64,000 nucleotides of DNA from Gammaproteobacteria bacterium. Its GTDB lineage: Bacteria > Pseudomonadota > Gammaproteobacteria > SZUA-152. The stretch lies in NCBI GenBank assembly GCA_029882975.1, contig JAOUJW010000003.1, positions 1 to 64,000 of the forward strand. Direction: 5' to 3'. Below the pieces are notes generated by a model, which did no database searches, was not told the origin of the DNA, and was given only the letters and a program-made list of their open reading frames with translations. The position numbers and the translations under genes are program-made. How positions within the stretch are numbered: position 1 is the first letter of the stretch; each line of letters opens with the position of its first letter. Positions 37,401 to 45,088 of this stretch are shown piece by piece.

Positions 37401-40400
37401 AGTGGGATTTGACCACGGCTGACGGTTCCGCCAACGGTTGGAACTACGAAGACGGTACTTTGTCTCCCGGTGCGGTGCAGGAGCGTATCCATGCTCTGAA
37501 CTGTTTCGTGGATGCGGCTGATTGTCCCGCCGGTGTGGCCGGTGGCGGTGGAGCCCATTTGGTGGGTTCCGGTTCCGACGGTTTGACGGCGCCGACTCAC
37601 TTAAGTGCTAAAGCCCATCCGTATTTTGCCGGTGTCGCTCCGGCGCAGTTGGCTTCCCATTGGGTTGGAGCACGTACCACCTTGCAGCGTTGGTTTGCAG
37701 ACCCGGTGGTGAATACCGATGGCGAAGATCGCGGTCTGGGTATTATTTTTACCCACGACCACTACGGCCCATCCACCCATCAGCAAGTGGGATTGTACGC
37801 CACCGTATTGGTAGAGCCGGCCGGTTCTGCTTGGGCGCACAACGAAACCGGTGAGCCTTTGTATACCCGTCCTGACGGTGGTCCCACATCCTGGCAGGCG
37901 ACCGTCATTCCGCCCGCCAACAGTAACGTGGCACCTTTCCGTGAGTTCTACTTTGAATACGCCGACTTCCAGCATGCCTATGAAGCGGGTGTCTATGTGG
38001 GTGCAGGCCAACTGGGTGAGCAATTACCCGGTGTGGGTCCCGGAGCCGGTGTAAAAGTGGCTAACTTGGGTAATCCGGACTTTGATAACAATCCGATTAA
38101 TGCCTTCCGTTTTGCCATCAATCCTCCGGCGCGGGTACAGCACTTCCCGGTAATGCCGGATTTGGTATTGGAAGCGGCCGGTGGTCATCCCGATGCGCCC
38201 GGATGCCCGGTCCGTCCTTGTCCGCAGGCTATCGACGTTCAAGACCCGGGTATGATGGTGGTGAACTATCGTAACGAGCCTTTGGGTTTGCGTGTTTACG
38301 ATCCCAACAAGATCGGTCCGGATGGCAAGCCCGGAATGCAGGCGGATGGTCCTGAAGGTGATCTGGCTCTGGCTATGTTGTCCCGTACCGATCGCGTGAT
38401 TCCGCAGCTGAACGTGCAACCCGATGCCAACACGGTCATTAACGGTACCCGTTTCCCACCGCCCATTAACGCGGCCGGTGTCAATCCGGGTGATCCCTTC
38501 ACACCCATGGTTCGTGCTTATACCGGGGATGTGGTGCGAGTGAAAATGCAGGCCGGTGCTCATGAAGAAGAGCACAATGCCACCATTCACGGTTTGAAAT
38601 GGTTGCAGGCCGGTTCCGGCCACGGTCGTGCCGGTAACTCCGGTTGGCGCGGCGCCCAGGCCGGTGGCATTTCCGAGCAGTTTACCTTGGCTATCCCGCC
38701 GGTACCGGTACAGGGTAATCGCGGTAACAGCAATGATTACGCCTACAGCATGGATTACTCTCATGACGGTATGTGGAGTGGTATGTGGGGTATCCTACGC
38801 GCTTACAACAATGCTCAGGATGCTTTAGTCCAACTGCCCACCACGGTTACACCGGTCAAAATTGCCAATGCCGCCGACTTTGACGGGCCTTGCCCGATTA
38901 ATGCGCCGGTACGTAATTTTGATATCACTGCCTTGCTGGCTAACACCGCGCTGCCGGATAACCCTGACGTGGGTGTGAATGGCAATATCGTTGATCCGTC
39001 GCCTTTGAGTGCCGCCGGTCTGCCGACAGACCACGTCGGTACGGTGCCTTTGGATCCGGCGGGTGGCTCTTTGGTGTATAACAACCGTGCGGGTGCTTTG
39101 GGTCAAGGACCGATTCATGATCCGACGGCGATCCTGTACTTCCACTCCAGTGATTTGGTGCCCATTGATCCTACCGACAACAACTGTCTCGCAGGCAACG
39201 GCAACAATCGCGTGGTGGATGCCAATCAGATCAACTGTCCGGTACGCCTGGCGGCTGGTAAACCGGTCGAGCCTTTGGTTATTCGTGCAGCGGCCGGTGA
39301 GTGTATTGAAATCACCCTGCGCAATAAATTGCCGCCGTTAACTCGCGCGGTTAATTTTGCCACCGGTCGTGCCAGTGGTACGCCGGTCAATGCCGGGGTT
39401 CCCGATCTGGCCACCTTAAGCAGCTTGTTGGGTGTGGTGAAACGTGATCGCTTCAATCCTTTAGGGGCGACCACCTTCCAGACCAACTTGATTCGCGCTT
39501 CCGGCTATATCGGCCTGCATCCGCAAATGATGGCCTATGATGTGAGTCGTCATAACGGCGTGCAAGTGGGTGAAAATCCCAACTCCTTAACGGCGCCGGG
39601 TCAGGTGAGCCAACGTATTCGCTGGTATGCCGGGGATTTGTCTCACACTGCCGATGGCAATCAATTTACCTTGAATGCCACACCGGTGGAGTTTGGAGGT
39701 GCTAATATCCAGCCGGTCGACCCCATTAAGCAAGGGCAAAAAGCCCTGGTGGGTACCACGGTGGTTGAGCCGCAAGGCGCTACTTGGGTGGAAGACGTGG
39801 ATCTGGCTACATGCGGTCAACCGGGTGAACCGCGATGCACTCGCACCGGCGCTACGGTAAATAATAGTTACCGTGACTTCTCCCTGGTAATTTCCAAAGC
39901 GCTGACCCACTACTATGCCGACGGTACACCGGTGGAACACATCAACGGTGAAGGGATGGGTATACCGGAAGACAGCCAGGACGCCAGTGCCATGTCCATG
40001 AACTACGGCATTGAGCCTTTGTGGTTCCGCTTCGGTATTTTGCCCAACGTGGATTTTGGTAACGCCACGGCCTTGGGAACCTTTGGTGCACAAACCCAAT
40101 TTGACGTGTTCTCCAACGCCAAAGTGGGTGGTGATCCGGTGACTCCGGTATTTGTCGCCAATGCCGGTCAACCGACCCGTATTCGCGTGACCAACGCTTA
40201 CGGTACTTCGCGAGGATCTACGTTCTACCTGCACGGCCATGTGTGGCAGCGTGATCCCTACGTCTGTGCCGGGACCAAGGATAATATCCCCGGACGTTGT
40301 TCCACGACCGAGGTTGGATCAACCGCCATTGGCGACAACAAGCAGGCGTTCTATCAAGGTGCTCAGGAAAGTATTGCCCCTGGAACGCACTTTGATGTGG

Positions 40401-40510
40401 TCCTGCCCAGTGCCGGTGGCGCTAATGCCAAACCGGGTGATTACAAGTTTGGTGACTTTGCCGCTCCCGGTAATGCCTCCGGCTTGTGGGGTATTCTCCG
40501 CGTCAAGTAG
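34466..40510 (+). CDS. Giant exported multicopper oxidase (MnxG/McoA-like)
   Basis: About 2014 residues with signal peptide (LLLTAALGVNLFAVAGVAQSA). Start 34466 has GGAGG seven bases upstream. Repeated cupredoxin strands, such as TGDCLTVNLRN (~97), PGEPLVMRLN (~932), TGDVVRVKM (~1354), AGECIEITLRN (~1610) and AGQPTRIRVTN (~1902), indicate at least five to seven cupredoxin domains. Copper motifs: HVFHLHNHQW (His 514/517/519/521), the type-1/trinuclear motif HCHFYPHFAQGMW (His568, Cys569, His570, His574, Met579), HIH (~974), THDHYG (~1097), HEEEHNATIH (~1366) and HGHVW (~1923). Size and motif order resemble large Mn(II)-oxidising oxidases of Pseudomonas; substrate is not provable here. Visible preference for CGT, GGT, AAC, TTC and TAC codons suggests high expression. 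A terminator follows, so it is probably monocistronic. Confidence 0.88.
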   Translation: MNSGVGGKRASKHLLLTAALGVNLFAVAGVAQSAVTCGRTVVANVVAIDQPVMFNRLGASNINGMIYALERDVVLAGGVEMLRPDKRPRPLVLRVRTGDCLTVNLRNGLRVANPNQPPINIPPLFNTLINNQVADRHVSMFVTGMQYMNGPDADDGAFVGNNADNTVPQGGTKTYTLYAEKEGAFAMRGMATTVGSDANQGNAANLLFGSVIVQPKNSAIYRSQITQEEMRLASLDLNPASPTCGAQNQTPAGHPVIDYEARYPAANCNTVVAGGTGANLGADVWVAEGKAGLPVVNMINVANSEIVHSEINAFVGYGPSGALSAPNTGPHVGQMGHYPPDTYPLESVGKRNPTVPNRLEPFRDFASIFHDEPATKQAFPGFYEPGAVGGSDVFRYVLAGVKDGFMINYGSGGIGSEILANRLGVGPMHDCLTCAYEEFFLTSYTVGDPAMLVDIPANFGLEACNPAGLGGAACAATGPKATKALYTEDPSNVHHSYTGDFTKFRNVHVGAEQHVFHLHNHQWLYNPNDDNSNYLDAQGIGPGAGYTYEINFGGSGNRNKTSGDAIFHCHFYPHFAQGMWYHWRNHDTFEAGTELQTSVTGGGFHVPFTQDGLGLGDGTPAPGARALPDAEIVAGAPIPALVPLPGKAMAPMPGAVSLKPNPLLVNVIDPGTGAVVGQQNAGSLADVARPLTVNPGYPFWVAGIEDIVGQRPPTPPLDMASAADVAAAKAQNPGLFANLVDTQAGGWDGGLPRAALQGYAAGGADLANVISPIDFTKAVGKAQAVFYPEAGTDVEQLAMATHGKRCHDTYMADGSAATCADPGANEGGFILNGQLPAIGAPFNEPCVDDLGQRLGNGSNPMFFNAALTTAGSAAGMSSFGSSPFNADNPRIYKGANIQYDAVLNKVGYHYPQQRIIALWEDAVPIITKAKPGEPLVMRLNTFDCAVFQHTNLVPEVYEADDYQVRTPTDIIGQHIHLPKWDLTTADGSANGWNYEDGTLSPGAVQERIHALNCFVDAADCPAGVAGGGGAHLVGSGSDGLTAPTHLSAKAHPYFAGVAPAQLASHWVGARTTLQRWFADPVVNTDGEDRGLGIIFTHDHYGPSTHQQVGLYATVLVEPAGSAWAHNETGEPLYTRPDGGPTSWQATVIPPANSNVAPFREFYFEYADFQHAYEAGVYVGAGQLGEQLPGVGPGAGVKVANLGNPDFDNNPINAFRFAINPPARVQHFPVMPDLVLEAAGGHPDAPGCPVRPCPQAIDVQDPGMMVVNYRNEPLGLRVYDPNKIGPDGKPGMQADGPEGDLALAMLSRTDRVIPQLNVQPDANTVINGTRFPPPINAAGVNPGDPFTPMVRAYTGDVVRVKMQAGAHEEEHNATIHGLKWLQAGSGHGRAGNSGWRGAQAGGISEQFTLAIPPVPVQGNRGNSNDYAYSMDYSHDGMWSGMWGILRAYNNAQDALVQLPTTVTPVKIANAADFDGPCPINAPVRNFDITALLANTALPDNPDVGVNGNIVDPSPLSAAGLPTDHVGTVPLDPAGGSLVYNNRAGALGQGPIHDPTAILYFHSSDLVPIDPTDNNCLAGNGNNRVVDANQINCPVRLAAGKPVEPLVIRAAAGECIEITLRNKLPPLTRAVNFATGRASGTPVNAGVPDLATLSSLLGVVKRDRFNPLGATTFQTNLIRASGYIGLHPQMMAYDVSRHNGVQVGENPNSLTAPGQVSQRIRWYAGDLSHTADGNQFTLNATPVEFGGANIQPVDPIKQGQKALVGTTVVEPQGATWVEDVDLATCGQPGEPRCTRTGATVNNSYRDFSLVISKALTHYYADGTPVEHINGEGMGIPEDSQDASAMSMNYGIEPLWFRFGILPNVDFGNATALGTFGAQTQFDVFSNAKVGGDPVTPVFVANAGQPTRIRVTNAYGTSRGSTFYLHGHVWQRDPYVCAGTKDNIPGRCSTTEVGSTAIGDNKQAFYQGAQESIAPGTHFDVVLPSAGGANAKPGDYKFGDFAAPGNASGLWGILRVK

Positions 40511-40584
40511 AGCGTGAGAACAACGTTTGTCGAGAGCATACTGAGTTGAAATGAATCCGAAAAAACTCGGTTGAAGTACAACGG

Positions 40585-40621
40585 AAGACGCAGTTCCTTT
40601 GGGACTGCGTCTTTTGTTTTT
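40585..40621 (+). terminator. Strong intrinsic terminator after the oxidase gene
   Basis: Perfect ten-base stem AAGACGCAGT / ACTGCGTCTT, extended by TCC·GGG around a TTT loop, followed by a T-rich tract (TTTTGTTTTT). It separates the oxidase transcript from the operon starting at 40725. Confidence 0.92.
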
Positions 40622-40724
40622 CGGTTTCGGGTGTTGTACAAAATTAATACAAATTTGTGCGATAGTCTGATACAGTGGTACAGCAGTAATAAGAAGTATA
40701 TGCAGTATAGAAAGGGGGGAAATC

Positions 40725-42701
40725 ATGTCCAAGTTTGCGCATGCTGCCGGCTTGCTGAGTATGGCAGTGGTGCTGACCATCTCTGCTCAGTCCTTGGCAT
40801 CTGACAACGGTCCTGTTAAAGACCAGTTTACCAAGAAAGGCGTCAATATCGATTTTGAAATGGAGCCGTTACAAGCCAACACCCGGCTTATGGAGGGTGA
40901 GTCCGCCCGGGTGCGATTCCGTTTAAGTAGTAGCAGTAACGGCGATCCGGTGAAAGGTGTCACCCCAGGCGTGTGGATGGATATGGGTCAGCTCATACAG
41001 GGTAAGAAAGGCCAGCAAAAATCCTGCAAGGAAAAAATCGCGCTGTATTTAAAGGGCGTTGTGGGCATTCGCCCCATGTTGGATTTAAACAGTTACTTTG
41101 TGTTGGTGATGAATACCGAACCCAGCATTTCCGTGGTGGACCCTTTGGTTTCCATGGTAGGACAAACCAGCACCTTGACCAGCATTCGTTTGAAAGGCGT
41201 GCCCTCGGATTGGGTAAAATCCAAAGATGATAAACGTTTGTACGTGAGTATGCCCGGTACGGATATGGTGGCTTTGGTGGACACGGACAATTTCAAAGTG
41301 AGCACCAATATCAACGCCGGCTCGAATCCTACCCGCGTTATATTACAACCCGACGAGCGCTATTTGTGGGTGGGAAATGACGGTGATGGCAAAACCAGCG
41401 GCGTCACAGTGATCGATACACAGAGTAATAAACCGGTTAAAACCCTGCATACAGGCAGCGGTCACCATCAAATCGTTTTTTCCGGGGACAGCCGCTATGC
41501 TTTCGTCAGTAATCGCAACAACGGCTCAGTAACGGTTATCGACAGCCAGACCCTGAAAACGGTTAAAACCATAAAAACCGGTCCTTTACCCATTGCCATG
41601 GCCTACTCCTCTTTGGCTGATGTGGTGTATGTCTCCGACGGCAAATCGGGAGAGGTGGCGGTGATCGATCCCAACTCCCTGAAGATGAAACAGCACATCC
41701 AACTGAAGCCGGGGCTGGGGCCGATTAAGTTTTCTCAGGACGGGCGTTGGGCGATGGTGGTGAATCCTTCAGCGGAAACACTACACATTATTGATGCGGC
41801 CAATGCCCGAGCGGCACATCATGTGGACGTGCCGGGTAAGCCCTATCAAGTAACGTTCAGTCGCGCCTTCGCCTATGTGCGGGCTTTGGAAAGTGAACGG
41901 GTAACCATGATTAATCTAAGCAGTTTAGCGGACCGGGATCATCCCATTGTCCAGGGTTTCGCTGCCGGTTCCAAAGCGCCGGCTTTGGCAGGGCGGTTAC
42001 CTCTGGCGGATTCTATGATGGCAGCTACTACCGAAGCGGCTTTGTTTGTAGTGAATCCTACTGACAATACCACTTACTTCTATATGGAGGGCATGAACGC
42101 GCCGTCCAGTAACTACAAGGTGCGTGGTTCGCAAGCGCGAGCGGTTACGGTGATCGACCGAAGCTTGAAAGAGATACAACCGGGTCTGTATGAAACAGTG
42201 GTTAAACTGCCGGCATCCGGCCGCTACGATGTGGCCTTTCAATTGGAAACACCCAATGTGTTGCATTGTTTTTCCGCCGAGGTGGTGGAAAACCCGGCTA
42301 TAGAAAAACATCGAGTGGCCTTGGGAATTGAGTTTTTGTCAAACCGCCGAACGGTTCAAACCGGCGAAACTTTGCCCTTACGTTTCCGCTTGCAGGATGC
42401 CAAGTCCGGTAAACCCAAATCCGGTTTGAAGGATGTGACAGTGCTCATGTTCCGCGCTCCCGGTTCTGAGCGTGTCGAGTTGGTTGCAACACACAAGGGT
42501 GATGGAGTCTATGAGGTGATGCTGCCCATTCGCACCGCCGGTGCGTATTATATGCATGTGTCCAGTCGTTCCAGTGATGTCAATTACAATGATCTCCCGT
42601 ATTTTTCAGTGATTGCTCGTCCGGCTAAAACCGCGGGTAAGCAATCGGCTGTAACGGTACCGCATTTGGCTCAAGTAAGTTCAGACGCAGGGAGTCGGTG
42701 A
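40725..42701 (+). CDS. Periplasmic YncE-like beta-propeller protein with flanking Ig-like modules
   Basis: 658 residues, signal peptide ending near SLASDN. The N-terminal ~35-100 and C-terminal ~545-640 segments are related beta-sandwich modules (ARVRFRLSSSSNGDPV and LPLRFRLQDAKSGKP, FixH/YtkA-like). Between them a seven-bladed propeller is indicated by repeats such as VTVIDTQSNKPVKTL, VTVIDSQTLKTVKTI and VAVIDPNSLKMKQHI. A conserved Cys (KSCKEKI) and another (VLHCFSAE) could bind metal. There is no haem motif. GGGGGG precedes the ATG. First gene of a five-gene operon; probable partner or scaffold of the oxidase or cytochrome, not an enzyme that I recognise. Confidence 0.78.
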   Translation: MSKFAHAAGLLSMAVVLTISAQSLASDNGPVKDQFTKKGVNIDFEMEPLQANTRLMEGESARVRFRLSSSSNGDPVKGVTPGVWMDMGQLIQGKKGQQKSCKEKIALYLKGVVGIRPMLDLNSYFVLVMNTEPSISVVDPLVSMVGQTSTLTSIRLKGVPSDWVKSKDDKRLYVSMPGTDMVALVDTDNFKVSTNINAGSNPTRVILQPDERYLWVGNDGDGKTSGVTVIDTQSNKPVKTLHTGSGHHQIVFSGDSRYAFVSNRNNGSVTVIDSQTLKTVKTIKTGPLPIAMAYSSLADVVYVSDGKSGEVAVIDPNSLKMKQHIQLKPGLGPIKFSQDGRWAMVVNPSAETLHIIDAANARAAHHVDVPGKPYQVTFSRAFAYVRALESERVTMINLSSLADRDHPIVQGFAAGSKAPALAGRLPLADSMMAATTEAALFVVNPTDNTTYFYMEGMNAPSSNYKVRGSQARAVTVIDRSLKEIQPGLYETVVKLPASGRYDVAFQLETPNVLHCFSAEVVENPAIEKHRVALGIEFLSNRRTVQTGETLPLRFRLQDAKSGKPKSGLKDVTVLMFRAPGSERVELVATHKGDGVYEVMLPIRTAGAYYMHVSSRSSDVNYNDLPYFSVIARPAKTAGKQSAVTVPHLAQVSSDAGSR

Positions 42702-43681
42702 TGGCCTTGAAGATTTTCCGCAACTTAGTATCTCTAGGGTTGGCGGTCTCGCTTTTGGCGTCAACAAGCGTATCTGCCGATTCCGCGCTGGGGCTCGCGG
42801 CTAAGGTCAATGGTGTGGCTATTAGCGCGGCGTTGTTGGAGCGTAGTTTCGAGGAATACTTGCGGGACAATAACATTAACGTCGCTTCGATTCGCTATCC
42901 AAAACGTCTTAAAGAGTTTAAAAAAGAAGTGTTGGATTTGCTCATTGATGCTGAATTGCTGTGGCAGGAGGCCAACAAGACCGATACGGTGGTTACCGAC
43001 TCGGAGGTAGAAACAGCGGTGGCGCGAGTAAGACAGCAGTTTAAGTCCGATGATGATTTTGCCCGTAAGATATCTGCAGAAGGTTATACCAAGGAAAGCT
43101 ATTTTCACCATGTCAAACGAATGGTTACGGCACGAAGTTATCTGGATCGCATTCGCCAACAGGCTCAGGAACCGACTCAGGAGCAGGTGCATCAGTTTTA
43201 CGTGGATAATCCGGAAAAATTTAATATGCCACCCCTGGTCAGGGCTCGACATATATTGCTGCAAACCAATGCAACCATGGATGAAAAGCAATTGCAGCAA
43301 ATAAAAGCCAAGGCGACGGAACTGGCTGACAAAATCCGCAAGGGTGCCGATTTTGCTGCTTTGGCGCGGGAGCACAGTCAGGATAAAAGTGCTGCACAAG
43401 GTGGTGATTTGGGCTACTTCCCTCGCGGACAAATGGTGAAACCATTCGAAGATGCTGTATTTGCGTTGAAACCGGGGCAGGTGAGCGATGTAGTGAAGAC
43501 GCGCTATGGCTTGCACATTGTTAAGCTGGAGGAGACGCGAGACGCGGCCAAAGTCAGCGAAGCAGATGCGACGGATCAAATTCGTGCATTTCTCGGTGCG
43601 CAAAATCTTCGTTTGCAGGAGCAAAAGGAAATTCAGCGATTACGCGGACAAGCACAAATCGAGGTCTATACCGTTTTATGA
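42701..43681 (+). CDS. Periplasmic parvulin-type peptidyl-prolyl isomerase (SurA/PpiC-like)
   Basis: About 326 residues: signal peptide (LAVSLLASTSVSA), SurA-N-like helical chaperone region (~30-160) and a PpiC rotamase domain (~180-290) with VRARHILLQTN, SQDKSAAQGGDLGYFPRGQMVKPFEDAVF and TRYGLHIVKLEE. The ATG overlaps the stop of the propeller gene (GTGATG), showing tight coupling. Likely helps fold exported partners encoded by this cluster. Confidence 0.92.
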   Translation: MALKIFRNLVSLGLAVSLLASTSVSADSALGLAAKVNGVAISAALLERSFEEYLRDNNINVASIRYPKRLKEFKKEVLDLLIDAELLWQEANKTDTVVTDSEVETAVARVRQQFKSDDDFARKISAEGYTKESYFHHVKRMVTARSYLDRIRQQAQEPTQEQVHQFYVDNPEKFNMPPLVRARHILLQTNATMDEKQLQQIKAKATELADKIRKGADFAALAREHSQDKSAAQGGDLGYFPRGQMVKPFEDAVFALKPGQVSDVVKTRYGLHIVKLEETRDAAKVSEADATDQIRAFLGAQNLRLQEQKEIQRLRGQAQIEVYTVL

Positions 43682-44328
43682 AATGGCAGAGTTTTATATT
43701 CTTGACGGTGAGTTTGCTGCCCTCGACGACACTATTTTCTGCTGAGGGTGATCATGCGGCGCATGAAAATCACAGCCATCAACACCATAAGAGTCAGCTA
43801 CAAAAAACACCTGAGCCGTTGATGGGGGAGTCTATCGAGCTTCCGGTTACCCAGCTGCTGACCCAGGAAAACCAAAGTGTCATGTTCCCGCAGGAGGTGT
43901 TGGCGGATCGTTTGGTGGTCATGGATTTTGTTTATACCACGTGCACCACCGTGTGCCCGGTTCTATCCGCTATTATGATCCAGGTGCAGGATAAACTGGC
44001 ATCACGGGTGGGGCAGGACGTGTCGTTGATTTCACTGACGGTGGACCCGATTCGAGATACGCCGCAACGCCTGGCGGCTTATAGTAAAAAACTCAGCGCG
44101 GGGTCAGGGTGGACCTGGCTCACCGGCGACAAAAATAATGTTGATAGGGTGTTAATAAGTTTGGGTGCCTACACCCCGAATTTTCAGGATCATCCCTCCA
44201 TGGTTATTGTAGGCGACCCGGTATCAGGGCAATGGCAACGGTTTTTTGGTTTTCCTAACCCCGATGAAATTGTTGCCGCCGTCAATCGATTGAACGCCAA
44301 GCGTAAATTGAGTCACCGACACGAGTGA
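43678..44328 (+). CDS. SCO1/SenC-family copper chaperone (copy A)
   Basis: 216 residues with signal peptide and a His-rich start of the mature part (GDHAAHENHSHQHH). SCO fold: copper-type motif CTTVCP (VYTTCTTVCPVLS) and distal His in QDHPSMVIVG, with SLTVDPIRDTPQRL. Overlaps the isomerase stop as ATGA. Probably supplies or reduces copper for the oxidase made upstream. Confidence 0.9.
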   Translation: MKWQSFIFLTVSLLPSTTLFSAEGDHAAHENHSHQHHKSQLQKTPEPLMGESIELPVTQLLTQENQSVMFPQEVLADRLVVMDFVYTTCTTVCPVLSAIMIQVQDKLASRVGQDVSLISLTVDPIRDTPQRLAAYSKKLSAGSGWTWLTGDKNNVDRVLISLGAYTPNFQDHPSMVIVGDPVSGQWQRFFGFPNPDEIVAAVNRLNAKRKLSHRHE

Positions 44329-44388
44329 GCCCAAAGAGTGCCAATAAGGTCGGTATGTAAAAATAGAGTGGTAAAAAAGGTTGTTAGC

Positions 44389-45066
44389 ATGACACAGACA
44401 CGAATTTATACATCTGCATTGTTGCTGGTTTTGTCGGTGGTTCCGACTTTAAGTGCTCACGAAGGCGAAAAGCATCAGGCTGCGCCGGCGGCTCCTATCA
44501 GTGAGTTTTCCGCCCAATCATTGCAAGAAGCTAATCGCATTCAAGTTCAAAAGGTAATACCGCCGGCAGCGGAAGTGGAGCGCGCCCGCAGCTATTTTAC
44601 CGATATGACTTTAACTACCCATACCGGCGAGCGGGTGAAATTCTACAGTGATATGTTGCACGGTAAAGTGGTTCTGCTCAATGTGATGTACACCCGTTGC
44701 AAAGATGCTTGCCCGTTGGTGACCCAGCACCTGTCCAAAGTCAAAGCCCAGTTGGGACCTTTGTTTGGTAAGGAAGTCTTTTTTGTGTCCATCAGTAACG
44801 ATCCCGGCCGTGACACACCGGAGGCGTTGCAGCAATTTGCAAAAAAACACCAAGCAGATCATCCCGGTTGGACATTCTTAACCGGGAATGCGGAGATGGT
44901 GAAACAAGTGGTTTCCAAGTTTGGCTTATATCCTGACGACATCGAAGCGCACAATCCGCTGTTGCTGGCGGGGAATACTCGAACCCGACATTGGTCCAAA
45001 ATCATTCCCAATACGCCGGTTCCCACCATTGCCATGAAGCTTCGGAATCTACTCCGCGAAGGTTAA
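44389..45066 (+). CDS. SCO1/SenC-family copper chaperone (copy B)
   Basis: About 225 residues. Signal peptide ends near LSAHEGEKHQ. Motif CKDACP (YTRCKDACPLVTQ) and SISNDPGRDTPEAL mark the SCO fold; the distal His is in EAHNPLLLAG, a divergent context. ATG 44389 fits the signal peptide; the longer frame from 44338 does not. Copy A lies immediately upstream, so tandem duplication and specialisation are likely. Confidence 0.88.
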   Translation: MTQTRIYTSALLLVLSVVPTLSAHEGEKHQAAPAAPISEFSAQSLQEANRIQVQKVIPPAAEVERARSYFTDMTLTTHTGERVKFYSDMLHGKVVLLNVMYTRCKDACPLVTQHLSKVKAQLGPLFGKEVFFVSISNDPGRDTPEALQQFAKKHQADHPGWTFLTGNAEMVKQVVSKFGLYPDDIEAHNPLLLAGNTRTRHWSKIIPNTPVPTIAMKLRNLLREG

Positions 45067-45088
45067 GTTTCCTTCGCATGGTGGTTTA

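Noticed and set aside
34450-40240. Long minus-strand open frames opposite the giant oxidase (for example 34790-35752, 36455-37600, 38024-38764)
   Set aside because: They mirror the strongly biased codon use of the real gene, have low-complexity Thr/Gly/Ile text, no family features and no ribosome-binding sites.
42761-43624. 287-residue minus-strand frame opposite the parvulin gene
   Set aside because: Fully overlaps a gene with clear SurA/PpiC motifs; no family resemblance of its own.
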